This document shows positions 22,206-32,822 of a stretch of DNA of 64,000 nucleotides, piece by piece (within the stretch, counting starts at the first letter, position 1; the number at the start of each line of letters is the position of its first letter). The notes under the pieces were generated by a model that worked only from the letters and a program-made list of their open reading frames with translations, was not told the DNA's origin and ran no database searches. The stretch covers positions 298,073,466-298,137,465 of the forward strand of contig CM057009.1 in assembly GCA_029891345.1 (NCBI GenBank). The letters are read 5' to 3'. Position numbers and translations under genes: made by a program. Source of the DNA: Dryococelus australis. Its lineage: Eukaryota; Arthropoda; Insecta; Phasmatodea; Phasmatidae.

Positions 22206-23529
22206 TTTCCCCAGGGTGTCTAGATGTCCATATGCAGCAGTACAATTGGACAAAGATTTAACCAATTAATTACTACTGAAAAGCCAATCCAGTATTGCTG
22301 CATAGCTCAAGAGAAAGCGAGTGTGTAAATCCCACCTCTTATTACACGTGTGCAGGAAAAGTACATTCCTTGAAGTGCGAACCAATAAACGCCTGCCAAT
22401 AGTAGAATGCTCCAAATCATTGTCGAACCTATACAGTGAATGTCGGAAGCATCAATGATAGGACATTGTATATGCCAAGTCAACTGATTTCAGACATCAG
22501 TAGGCCAGAGCCTAAGAACTGATAAGTGGCATCTGTAAAAGGAAAAGTAGTAAACAAAAACCAGAAAAAAGTGTGTAATCAGAGGGTTAGAACTTCTAGA
22601 TGTAAGAGTTGGAGAACATAGGTTAGTAAAAGGGTAAAAATGTACAGATCTTGTATTAAGAAGGTAAGGAAGTAAATTAAATGTGTATAATCTCATAAAA
22701 CAGAATAACTGTCTGTGCAAATAGTTAGTTCTTGACAGTAGTTAAAGCAATTAAGTGTCAAACTCCAGTGTAAGAGTGTAATATAGGAAAACCCGACAAG
22801 GGATGCTGAATGACCACCGAGTTGTTTAATACATGGCACTGTATATAATCTATCCTTGGTCTGCAAACAGCATGCCATAGAGAGGGTGCAAGGTAAAGTA
22901 ATTGAGATTTATTCTTCTTTTCTAAAGTGAGAACTTTCATGTGTATTGTTTTAAATACGAGTAGTTGTGTCTTTGTATTAACCTGTAACTTTAATAACTT
23001 TCATACGGAGACAAGAGAAAATATTTAACCTTCGGACCATTTTAGAGAATGACTATAATCAGGTCAATAAATTCCACAACCCTCTCCCAGTGTGCCCTAA
23101 GATATTGAAAAGTGGATTGATCCATGCTAGGCTAGAATTTGTATTTTTCATATAGGGTTCAGATGATGATGTTAAAGATGGAACTGTTAGGTTAGGTTCT
23201 GCCACATAAACGTCATTCTAGAAACAGTGGTCTGTTAGGATTTAAACTACAGGCTGGAAAATAAAGTTTATTAGGTTAAGGTTGTGTTTGGATTAGGATG
23301 CCACTAGGGATTATTATGAGTTCATTAGTATTAGATATTATGTCACAAAGATAATATGTTGGGATTAGGATGCCATTCTGGCTTTTTACAGTTAAATATT
23401 GAATAAGAAATTTACTTGTTCACAAGGGAATAGGTTATAGGAATTGTTCATGTATCCAGTAGAGTATAAAAACAAAAATAATAAGTAGTACCAGGAACTA
23501 AAAATGGCACATAGAATGAAACTTATATA
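22206..23529. other. Stretch without recognisable genes
   Basis: AT-rich sequence with short TTAGG-containing repeats near 23,180-23,360 (GTTAGGATT, TTAGGTT). No coding region, terminal repeat or RNA gene was supported. Confidence 0.4.
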
Positions 23530-24427
23530 TTCAGGCGACGTGTTCCTAAACTACCCAAGATATCTAGTGGGGCCATGAAAACAACTCAGTCACAGTTACT
23601 CTAAACAAGGGATGTCTAGAAGAGACAATAGAAAAAGGGGACCACTACTTTAAGAGCAGTAGGTGTAGTTGCCTCTACCAGCAAGTATAGACGGCTGCTG
23701 TTCCAGGAAGAGCAGCAGCGGAAGTGTAGTAAGTCTGTAGTGATTGAAGACAAAGATCTTCTGGTAGCTACTGATAGTTGTCGATAATGGTAGCTTCTGA
23801 TAGCTGGTGGTGGTAGTCGACAATGGAGCTTCTGGTAGCTGCAGCGGAAACCTCTAGTGACTCAAAGGTAGCAGTATCTTTGTGGCTGGTGAAGACTGTT
23901 GAGCAGTAGAAGGCCCCAGCACACAAAGTATTAGAGTGAGCTACTGGAGAAAGGAATAACTCCTAAGCACAGCCATGAAAGGACTTATATAGTGCTGTCA
24001 GCCTCAGGTTAATGATGTCTGCCGGGGCGGGGATAAAAACCCCCAGTCTCTGTTTCTTTTAATCTGGGCACCACGTGACAGTTGTGAGCTGCTTTGTGAC
24101 AGATGTGGTGGCTCGTGACAGTGTTGGGCACTTTGCGATAGTTTTCCAATAGTGAGTCATCACACTTTGGGATGGCTGGCGCGAGAGGTGTGACGTGGCC
24201 TCACATGTGGCGGGTTATAGGCTCTCAGGAGGGAGGGGGGAGGGCATGCATCTTGATTGCTTTTGCAACCTTAAATTTACATGTTTAGAATCGCCTTCCA
24301 AGGTACTGGCAATCAAGGACACTCGTGAAAGATGTTGCAGGGTTTGACCCTTCCTCGGGTTAGATAGAAATATGTGAGGCAGATGAGTCATAGTCGTTGT
24401 AGAATAACAGGAGAGCGGCATGCATCA
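23530..24427 (-). repeat. LTR, left copy (3' LTR of a minus-strand element)
   Basis: Direct-repeat partner of 30,097-31,023, with differences spread along its length. On the minus strand it starts TGATGCATGCC and runs to GTCGCC(TGA). A TATA-like ACTATATAAGTCC (minus, near 23,985) and a downstream AATAAA-like signal fit a U3-R-U5 layout. A purine tract lies immediately upstream of its TG start. It contains a (GCTTCTGGTAG)-type trinucleotide-rich stretch (23,750-23,860) that is longer and more regular in the other copy. Confidence 0.75.
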
Positions 24428-24446
24428 ATTCGCTCCCCTTTCGTTG
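24428..24446 (-). promoter_or_regulatory. Polypurine tract next to the 3' LTR
   Basis: Minus-strand ACGAAAGGGGAGCG ends three to four bases before the TGATG start of the LTR. This is the expected site for priming plus-strand DNA synthesis and supports the LTR boundary. Confidence 0.55.
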
Positions 24447-26011
24447 CAATGAAGACTCATCGGGCGAATACTGCGGAGGAAGATCACAATGTGCAGAATG
24501 GTGAAATTTTTTTTGAAATTCTATGTGGGATCCTTAACTATGGGCTGCTTGACCGTTGTAATTGTGCTTGTTCTGTGTGCTGGGGTCTGTCGAGAAACCA
24601 CGCGGCACTTGGCACGCCGGCCGTAGTGTTCTCTTATTCTAGCATGGTGGGCACTCTCTCATCTCCTCGGCCTCGGCAAGCCGGAGCAAAGGTCCGCTAA
24701 TGTGTGTCCCCCCTTGTGGAGAGAATTAGTGTCAGGAGTGATGCGATGTACCGGGTGTCACCCAGCCTACTTTATTACCCGTGCAGTTACACAGCATAAC
24801 GCTGTGGTAAATACAATTATATATACAACAAGAACCTGTGGAAAGAAATTACATAAAGGCAACGACACATAAAAAGACGATTGGGAATAAAAATATGAAC
24901 CAGCCTTACTCGTGGATGGCGGGGTGGAAATACGAACTATCACTGAGTTTGCTGTGGTGTATCAGTTAAACAAAGCCTAGCACTCTTTCTTGGCCAACCT
25001 GTAAGTTTCACAGCAAGCAAAACAGTTACATGTGACAATACGGGAGTTCGCCAACCTCAGGCCCTCAATTACCTGAGCTGGTCGGTTAGCAGATCAAACG
25101 AGTACACTTTAAGAATGAAATTGAAATATGGACATAATGCGCACATTGGTCACTTTAAAAACTAACAAGCAAGACACTCAAGCAATGACCTAACCATTAA
25201 TTAATGATACTTGTACCTTGGTTCACTTTGGTAAGTTCAAGCAAGCTCTGTGGCTTAGAGCTCAGGTTCGACTCTTGGTCGATATGCAAGGTACTTAAAA
25301 ATATCAAGAATAGATACAAACACTCAAACAAATTAAATTTACAATGCTATGACATATAACAATACTGGAAATTTCAAGAATCTTCATGGATTCTATCTTC
25401 ACATGGACACTGTAAAAACTCAAAGGCATATTTAACTGTGTACCTACACATCAAATAAATGAATATATAGAAATCTAATTTGACTAAATCTTCTTGCAGG
25501 AGTCCATTTTTTATGTTATTATTCTTACTATGTACAAACAAAGTTTCTGTCTTTGTGTGTATTCACCGGCACTGTGGGAATTGTCCATAAGCTATACATG
25601 ATTACAAGTGTGCTGTCTGCCACTAATTATGGAACCTTACGCTGGTGAGAATAAAGTATCTGTATTTTCACTGGATTTGCACTGCAAGTTATAACGGCTG
25701 TTAAAACTAGTTTGATTATTCTTCTATCACTATGGCGAGTCTCTGAATAATTATCAGGTATGCCTCACCAGTTCCTATCCTATCTCAGCTTAAAAACGGC
25801 TGGGTAGGTTATTTAAATATTTAGTACTGGTTAAAATTAGACTAATGTGAGTGTCTACAAGCTAATCTCACTGTCTTTGACTTGTCTATTTGATTTACTA
25901 TTGCTTCAGGTATATAATGAGTTCTGATTGTCACTGGGGTGGTATCTTAATTACAACTACCTGGTCGAGTTATCTTACAGAGCACATCATTTACTTTTCA
26001 GCAGTCTTGGT
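24447..26011. other. Internal region without recognisable pol
   Basis: Between the left LTR and the gag/protease block there is no reading frame with reverse transcriptase, RNase H or integrase motifs on either strand. Sequence is AT-rich from 24,780 to 25,980. The piece may be noncoding filler of a non-autonomous element or a separate insertion. Confidence 0.4.
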
Positions 26012-26460
26012 TTATGCCGGTCTTCCCCTCGGCCTTAGTGCGGCATGAGCCAGATACGGCCACATGAAACAAGACGTGGGCCTCCACAGTGACTCCTTAT
26101 ACTGGCCAGGCACTGCTTTTGCAATGGCGGCACGAGGGGGCATCAGTCGTTGGGGTTCAGCACGTGATGATGAGGCATTGTCTTCGGATGCAACTGTTGG
26201 GGAGGACAGTTCACATGCTAAGGACGATGAGGCAGTGTGAGGGAGCGGTAAGGTAGAGCCCTCTACCTTGACTGCCAAAGTTCTTTCACAATGAACTGGG
26301 CATTGTTGAACACTGACTGTCTTGTTGTCTGGATTGGTGGCCAGAGGGTGGAATGGCATTTAGACCTCGGCAGCTCTCGTTTGAATGGGAATAGTTTACT
26401 CTCAGAGAAGAGGCGATAGTAGGGCGTCGGGATCAGCGCGGCTGGACGTCCTAGGTTCAT
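26012..26460 (-). other. Minus-strand frames with LTR-like TATA box
   Basis: Two open frames (26,460-26,263 and 26,359-26,012) are Ser/Pro/Ala-rich and match no family. A minus-strand CCAGTATAAGGAG near 26,095-26,103 resembles a TATA box, so this could instead be the U3 part of an unpaired LTR. The second frame ends in a basic RPRGRPA. Confidence 0.25.
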
Positions 26461-26988
26461 CGGTAGTCAGTCAGTAGAGTGAGAGGCAGAATGGGTCTCT
26501 CTGCCTCGACTATATCAATGGGATCTTCTGCGTGTCAGAAGAGTGGGGTGGCGCGTTGGCATTTGCACTGCTCGACACCCCCTGCAGTCTTGGTGGTTCT
26601 TCATAGAGGACAAGAATTGGCTTCGTGGAAGCTGGAATGATCTTGATTATTAGCTCAGGTGTTTCCTCTAACACATCAGTTGGGATTGGAGCGTGGGCGT
26701 TTGTGCTGCTCGATGGTCTACCTCCTGGTATGTATGGCCAACATTATCCTCCTTTCCCCTTTTTGGAGAAGCTGGCCAGCCTGGGCAATCTGGACTTACC
26801 TGTTATACGGTGTAGTCTACTCTCTTGGGTCTGGAGTAGCTTTGCACCCTGGCAGTTTCGGGAACTTGGCCTGAGAAGTGTTTGGCAGTATTCCCTATCC
26901 CTGGGACTTCTCCAGGACACTTCGCTACAGCTCGGGGTTCGTGCTTCAGGCCTCTTGATTAACCTTGGCTCGATTTTGGGAGATACCA

Positions 26989-27600
26989 TTATCTGTATAG
27001 GGTCTTGATTGTGGGTCTGGGGTCACGAAAGCTCTTAGTCCAGGGCCTCTGTCGACTGAGGCCACACATGATGTTGTTTGCTCTTCGGGCCTGGGTTCTG
27101 GTCTTCATGGGATGTTTTAGGGCTGGCTGGTGCATTTCTACCTGCAACTGCTGAAGGTGGATTGGGGTATGGGGAGGGGAAGCATTGAGCTGGCTACCTT
27201 CCCAGTTGATTATAGTTCCTCTGTCTCCTCCCAGTTGGATGCGGCTTTGTCCGTAATCCAGGACGCAATGCTGCTGAAACAGCCAAGGCTGCCCTAAAAT
27301 CATAGGTTTCCCAATATGGGGAGTAACCAGGAAGTTAACCTGGGATGTCTTGCGATGTACCCCAATATTTAACCTTATTTCTCCTTCGACCTTAAGGAGG
27401 AGATCTGGTTGTGCTAGCCTGATGTTTCCTTCAATGGGGGTAAGTTGGACTCGGTGGGGCGTGAGCAGGTCGCTTCTGATAAAATTATCTGTGGCGGCCG
27501 TATCTAGCATCCCCATGGTAATTTGTTTGTTTACACGGACAACTGCACGGAGCGTTTCAGAGGAATAAAGCCCTTTTGTCAAGTTCTGGAACGTGACCAT
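26989..27600 (-). CDS. Retroelement aspartic protease
   Basis: A 203-codon open frame. The retropepsin domain spans about residues 15-130: VVRVNKQITMGMLDTAATDN holds the active-site loop, where the usual DTGA is DTAA, followed by FIRSDLLTPHRVQL, VNFLVTPHIGKPMILGQPWL (the ILG-x-P/D-W/F-L motif) and a Gln-rich end. Retropepsins cut gag-pol polyproteins as dimers. The Gly-to-Ala change in the active loop may reduce activity. The frame follows the gag-like segment on the same strand. A Pro/Lys-rich tail continues in a shifted frame to 26,744. No reverse transcriptase follows. Confidence 0.72.
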   Translation of the reverse strand: MVTFQNLTKGLYSSETLRAVVRVNKQITMGMLDTAATDNFIRSDLLTPHRVQLTPIEGNIRLAQPDLLLKVEGEIRLNIGVHRKTSQVNFLVTPHIGKPMILGQPWLFQQHCVLDYGQSRIQLGGDRGTIINWEGSQLNASPPHTPIHLQQLQVEMHQPALKHPMKTRTQARRANNIMCGLSRQRPWTKSFRDPRPTIKTLYR

Positions 27601-27850
27601 GGATTCTTCCCCATGTCCTTGTTCTGGGTTATCTCTCTCTCTTTGTTAATCAATCTTTGTGGAGATGTCGGTCCGTGCAGTACCGGCACTTTGAAGGCAT
27701 CTGGTAGCGGAAAGGGGGAGTCACGGTCGGGGTTTCAGGAGGTGTAGGGGTCAGCGTACGGTCTGTCATTGTTAACTCCTCCTTCCCCTTGAATACTTGC
27801 CTACGGTCTAGCACTGTCTGCTCTTTATAGTTGTGTTCTGTTTCGCGGGC

Positions 27851-28194
27851 TCATTCCATGAGTTCTTCGATTCGCTGAGGCTTCGGGGCTTGTAGAAAAT
27901 GAAGCAGCTTCTGTAATAGCATTCTAGCTATGAGACTTACACAGCTTTCTTCATCCTCCATTTTAGGGAAAAGGCGTTGGTATATTCGTACTTTGGGCCT
28001 TATGAACAGTTTGACCTCTTCATCCATGTCCTGCATCTTGCTATAGAATTTGCGGATATACTGGCCATTACTTCTTCATCAGTAAACTCAGTCGCCAACA
28101 AACTACGACGAAACTGTTTCCAATCTGTTATGAATTTGCAGTAGCGATCCCACCATTTAGCGCTAGACCTTGAAGGGGTCTGGGCGTTGCTCAC
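27851..28194 (-). pseudogene. Gag-like capsid segment
   Basis: Two frames (28,194-28,000 and 28,036-27,851) read SSAKWWDRYCKFITDWKQFR, RSLLATEFTDEEVMASI, then EVKLFIRPKVRIYQRLFPKM and MLLQKLLHFLQAPKPQRIEE. The Trp/Phe-rich helical pattern and position before the protease suggest the C-terminal part of a gag capsid domain. No CCHC knuckle was seen. The family is unassigned. Confidence 0.4.
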
Positions 28195-28762
28195 CCACTG
28201 CTTTGTAGGGAGGTCGGTGTCATTAAACTCTTTCTCGCATTCTGTAGTAAATGCAACTGGGTCCTCGAGGGGCCGTCCCCAAAGTCTGTGACCTGTACGT
28301 CCAGGTTGTTCCCTCTTGCAGGATCTCCCGGGGCTGTCCCTGGTTGAATCAAAGAACGGGATCGGTGAGGACGGTTGTAGGCTAGTCTACACCTCTCACA
28401 TTGGTACACTATTCCTGGTCTGGTGACCCTTTCGTCGGGCCAGCCTATACAGGCATGGTGATATGACTCACTACAAGTGGTGCAGCGTATTCTATTTATT
28501 CCGTACCCTAGACACATGTGACTTGATAGCAAAACGTCGTTGGTAGGGTCTAACAGGCTATGCACCTGTATTCGAGTCCTTCAGTACTCCTGGCTTCGTC
28601 CACCCATCCTAGGCAAAGATGGTGGAATGAGTTACCACAGTAGGCACGTGTAAAGTTAAATGTGCCAAAACCTATGCAGTCGGTATGGCTAGTTCTGTTA
28701 TTGGCAATGTCCACCATGTTATTGGTTGTCCCTCCGGCTGTATTAACATCGGCGTTAGACAT
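28195..28762 (-). CDS. Two tandem PHD-like zinc fingers in a gag-position frame
   Basis: Frame 28,762-28,550 gives a first finger with DCIGFGTFNFTRAYC, SFHHLCLGW and YRCIAC. Frame 28,565-28,191 gives a second with MCLGYGINRIRCTTC, SYHHACIGW and YQCERC. Spacing (C-x2-C, x4-His, x2-Cys, Trp, then C-x2-C) follows the PHD pattern, with one Cys of the first pair missing in each. The two fingers are clearly homologous. PHD fingers often read histone tails. The frames lie between a tRNA-primer-like site and the gag-like segment on the same strand, so they appear to be part of the element, not of a host gene. The frames overlap at a shift near 28,555. Confidence 0.6.
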
Positions 28763-28894
28763 TGTGGTAGTTTGGGCACCACGGGGTGTTTAAATGACAT
28801 CCCAAATTCTGTTTCAGTTCTGGTTGATTCTTAGCTCTCTGGGTTGTCCTGACCTGGTCCTGTGGTTACCTGTTTAACAGTAATCAATGCTCTG

Positions 28895-28912
28895 GCCCCA
28901 CATTAGGTGCCA
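28895..28912 (-). promoter_or_regulatory. Primer-binding-site-like sequence
   Basis: Minus-strand TGGCACCTAATGTGGGGC closely resembles the TGGCGCCCAACGTGGGGC type of tRNA primer-binding site found in many gypsy elements. It lies directly upstream of the PHD/gag frames, in the right orientation to prime this element. It is 1.2 kb inside the right LTR copy, so the true 5' LTR of this unit may be a different one. Confidence 0.5.
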
Positions 28913-28915
28913 GAA

Positions 28916-30096
28916 AATGACTTGACGCATGCAGAGCTATAGATTTATATGCACTGTCAATGTGGTATTGGATGCGTTAGGTCAGGTACCATTGACTAGG
29001 GCTAGTTAGACGTTTAAGCTACATTTATTACCAGGAACTCGCGTTCGATGCATCAGTTGGCGACTGGGAACTAAGTTTTTCACTGTAGGAGTGGTAACTG
29101 GCTTAGTCAGGACGCTTGTCGGTTTTGGAGTACATGTCTTACCAGGGGTTACATCGGTCAATGAAAGATGAGCTGGTGCTAGTTGGCTGCAACCGGCAAC
29201 TCTGGTGGAAGGTTGATGGGTGTTGGTATCATACTGACCAACGCAGTACCATCAATTCCACTCCACGGACTCTTGGCTCCAGAACCTGGGGTTAGTTGCC
29301 CCATACCATACCTCGGTACCCTGTACCAGATCATGTACTATGGGGTGATGTTCTCTGGCTATGTGTGGAAGGAAATAAATATAATCAAATACTGGAGATG
29401 AAGTTCTCACCAGAAGACGGGCGAGCTGCGCACTGTCCCATTCTGCTTGTCTACTAGGGGTAAGTGGGTCTAATATAAACACTCACTTGACGGTGGTATA
29501 GGCTGCCTTTTGCTCCTCGCTCTGAGAGCCGTGCCTTCTACCAAAAGGCATAGAGGTTGGGTTGACACACAAAGATATTTCGTGATCGTTGTGAACACGA
29601 GACAAGTCCCTATATAAGTGTCCTTCAAATAGTTGTTGCCGGCACAAGCTAGTTACTCTTATCAGTCCCCTGCCACATGCGTGTAGACCTAGAGCTTTAA
29701 GCCGTATGGGCCGCCTTCCTACGTAAAGGTCGCAACAGGGGTCAGCCTTTCAGTGCAAGCAAATATTCTCGCCGACACAGTAGGCGCTCTAGTTTATATA
29801 CAACTTGGGGTGACTGTCTCGCCCCTGTTCAATGAGTTTCTAGTAGACAGGGCTCTACTGTTCTATCCCCTGAGGTCTAGAACTGGTGGCTAAGTTTTGT
29901 ACTGATACATCAAAACCTGGTCTCAGTTAACAATGTACAATGGATATTATTTCTAGTGGTCAAGGGAAATACCTCAAGAAAAAATACCCCCAGTAAAAGG
30001 AACAATCTGTATTTATTAGATGTCATAATTAAATTGACGCGTGCTACCTCCTAACCAAGCAGAAAGTGAATATGGAAGTAACTTACGGTAGACATG
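28916..30096 (-). other. Possible second LTR or leader with TATA box
   Basis: Right of the primer-site-like sequence, minus-strand CACTTATATAGGGAC near 29,608-29,620 looks like a TATA box. A further minus frame (29,482-29,252) is unassigned. If the primer site is real, an LTR should end at about 28,916; no matching left partner was found in the window. Confidence 0.35.
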
Positions 30097-31023
30097 TGTA
30101 GGCGACATGTTCCTAATCTACCCAAGATAATCTAGTGGCATCGACGGCTATGAAAACAGCTCAGTCACAGCTAGTCTATACAAGGGATGTCTAGAAGAGA
30201 CAACAGAAAAACGGGACCACTATTTTAAGAGCTGTGGGTGTCGTTGCCTCCACCAGCAAATAGAGACGGCTGCTGTTCCAGGAGGAGCAGCAGCAGAAGG
30301 TGTAGTAATTCTGCAGCGGTTGAAGACAAAGATCTTCTGGTAGCTGGTGATGGTTGTCGACAATGGAGCTTCTGGTATCTGCAGGTGGTTGTCAACAATG
30401 GAGCTTCTGGTATCTGCAGGTGGCTGCAGCAGAAGCCTCTGGTGACATCCACGGTAGCAGCCTCTGGTGGCTGCTGAAGACTGTTGAGTAGTAGAAGGCC
30501 CCAGCACACAAAGTGTAAGAGCGAGCTACTGGAGAAAGTAATAACTCCCGATCCCGGGCATGCATAGACTTATATAGTGCTCTCAGCCTCGGGCTAATGA
30601 TGTCTGTCAGGGTGAGGGTAAAACCCTCACTCTATGTTCTTTTATTCTGGGCACCACGTGACAGTTGTGATGCACTTCGTGGCAGATGTGGTGGCTCGTG
30701 ACAGAGTCTTGGGTGCTTTGTGATAGTTTCGCCTTGGTGAGTCGTCACACTTCAGGAAGGCTGGCGCAAAAGTTGTGACGTGGCTTCACATGTGGCATAT
30801 TGTCGGCTCTCAGTAGGGGGGGGGGGGGGGGGGGAGAGGAATGCTTCTTGACTGCTTTTGCAACCTTAAATTTAAATGTTTAGAATTGCCTTCCAAGGAA
30901 CTGTTGATCTAAGGACACGCGTGAAAGATGATGCCGGTTTTGACCCTTTCTCGAGTTACGTAGAAATATGTGAAACTGATGAGTCGTAGTCATTGTAGTA
31001 TAACAGGAAAGTGGCACACATCA
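30097..31023 (-). repeat. LTR, right copy (5' LTR of a minus-strand element)
   Basis: Partner of 23,530-24,427 in the same orientation. On the minus strand it starts TGATGTGTGCC and ends GTCGCCTACA. A TATA-like CACTATATAAGTC lies near 30,565-30,578. A G18-19 run is at 30,816-30,834. CTGCAGGTGG/TTGTCAACAATGG units at 30,355-30,425 are short tandem duplications. The right flank GTATA and left-copy flank TATAT may be remnants of a target duplication, but this is weak. Confidence 0.75.
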
Positions 31024-32039
31024 GTATAAACATGGCAGTCAATCCTTGGTATTGTCATAAACCCACAAAGAAAACAATACCATCCAGTGATGGCCATGAT
31101 TATACTATACTAGTCTTTGGTAAAGAAAAAAAAATGTGTTGTAAACAAACGCAGAGGGTGTAAATGTTTTAAATTTTAATTGAGTTGATCGTGTGAAAAG
31201 GAAATGCTTCATCACGCATAAATCAAGTTGTATGTGTAGCTAATAAAAACCACTGGCAATAATTTGAATTAAAAGAGTTGTGTATTTTCAAATTTGCATT
31301 TTACTTAATATAACAAACAATGCCTATGGTAGTGTCAGTGTTTGAATGAGCCAAAGAATATGAACATGAAGGATTCTATACTATGTGTTTTTTGAAAATT
31401 TAGTAAATTATAGCATTAATGAAAAAATTTAGCATCTATTTAGCATTTATAGCATTTGCTATTTTCGCACGCCTCTAACCATTATCAATACACAGTTAAG
31501 TTAAAATATACCTAAATATGGTAAGAAAATTGTAAACAGTTATTTTATGCTTTTTGAAATACATCACTGTTATGAAGTTAAATAAATTAGGTGTAAACAA
31601 AGCATTTGACAATTTAAACCAAAAACCCACATGACTATGTTTCAAGTAATTATGAATGAACTATAATGAGGCAGCTCAACTAATATGAGTGTGAGAGTTG
31701 CAGCACACGCAGCAGGTGAGCACAGCTGGTCGGATACACAAAGCCAGCCTGCCTACCTGAGTGGATGGAATGGCAATAGTCAGGAACAGGGAAGTCTGGC
31801 AATATTGCTGTAGGAAGCTGCCTGTTTGGCATTTGGGGGTTGGGGGGAGGCTTTCACTCATGCTCGAGTGGGGAGGTCTGATCAGGGTGCAGAGTGAAGC
31901 ACCCTCCTCATTTCACTGCCATTTCTCAAATGACGTGCTTCTTGGAATTGACCCGGTTTATATATAGGCCTATAAAGTAGTGTGGGATATAATTTAGAGA
32001 CCCTCTATAATTTTATATCAGTGGAATAATGATTTGAAA
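31024..32039. other. Stretch without recognisable genes
   Basis: AT-rich to 31,650, then mixed sequence. No exon, repeat boundary or coding family could be supported. It may be the last intron or downstream region of the SZT2-like gene. Confidence 0.35.
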
Positions 32040-32335
32040 AAGTGATGATTTTTATGTCTCGAACAGCCCCCTTGATGAGGTCTTGAGGGCTGATGAGGGT
32101 GAATGAGGTGGAAATGGAGGACAAAAATTGCAAAGAGGGGGGAAATGGATAACACCAGAGAAATCCAGGTGATCAGCGGCATTGTACAGCACAATTCCCT
32201 CGTGTGACAATCCAGGAGTGACACCACTAGGAGAGTGACCCCGCCAGGAATTGATCACGGTTCACCTTGATGGGAGGTGAGCGCTGTAGTCATCACACCT
32301 CCATGGCCCCACATTTTGTTTGGGAAAATGTATAA
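32040..32335 (-). mobile_element. tRNA-derived SINE, copy 1
   Basis: On the minus strand a tRNA-like head (GCGCTCACCTCCCATCAAGG, then a B-box-like GTGATCAATTCC and CTGGCGGGGTCAC) is followed by a body with CACCTCATTCACCCTCATCA and GCCCTCAAGACC. The body matches the second copy at 61,855-62,092. The A box is poorly preserved. Such SINEs are RNA polymerase III transcribed and moved by LINEs. Confidence 0.55.
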
Positions 32336-32563
32336 TGCAATGAAGGAATTTTACTGAACTTTCAGAGTAAATTATAAACTTAAAATCTAAATTTATAGTA
32401 GGGTTAGATAATAAACAGAAAATTGTTTTAATCATTATGACAACATGATAAATTATAATCAACAGTTTTTATGATTAAATCATGAAATATTATGTACCAT
32501 AATTTCTATTACACATTACAAAAAACATGAACATGCTAAAAATAACAAATTAATATAACTAAC

Positions 32564-32822
32564 TTTCTTTGTGAGCCAGGTTGTCAGTCTGCAAGAGTGT
32601 AGTGGCTGTTACATCGTTGAACTCTGAGGCATTGAGACGTTGCTGGTATGCAAGAGGGTTGGGCTTTGGGCAGATCATGTTCTCCAGCAGATAGCCTTCA
32701 TTACCTAATACTGCAAGTGCTATGCATGCAATACCTTTGTTGCCTGATGCAGCACTCTGGTTGTACAGGAACAAATTCCCTTCAGCCACACGCTTGCCTG
32801 AAGCCTCCGGCTGAGAGTAATC
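32564..32822 (-). CDS. SZT2: Exon resembling SZT2 (KICSTOR subunit), third in window
   Basis: Bounded by acceptor CTGCAG|G and donor AAA|GTTAGT; 259 nt, entering at phase 0 and leaving at phase 1. It reads DYSQPEASGKRVAEGNLFLY, NQSAASGNKGIACIALAVLG, then NEGYLLENMICPKPNP and SEFNDVTATTLLQ. The sequence x-LYN-x-x-x-G-x-G-x-KG-x-ACI-x-LA is what I recall from vertebrate SZT2 directly after the segment seen in the 44.5-kb exon. SZT2 scaffolds KICSTOR, which anchors GATOR1 on lysosomes to restrain mTORC1. The frame is fully open, codon use looks normal and no transposon similarity was noted. The identification rests on memory of the vertebrate protein and needs an alignment. Confidence 0.65.

Noticed and set aside
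26625-27008. 127-codon plus frame in the gag/protease region
   Set aside because: It is on the opposite strand to the element's coding sequence and has no family; likely a shadow of the minus-strand frame.
23530-31023. A simple complete gypsy element bounded by these LTRs
   Set aside because: The primer-site-like sequence is not next to the right LTR and pol is absent, so a single intact layout is not supported.
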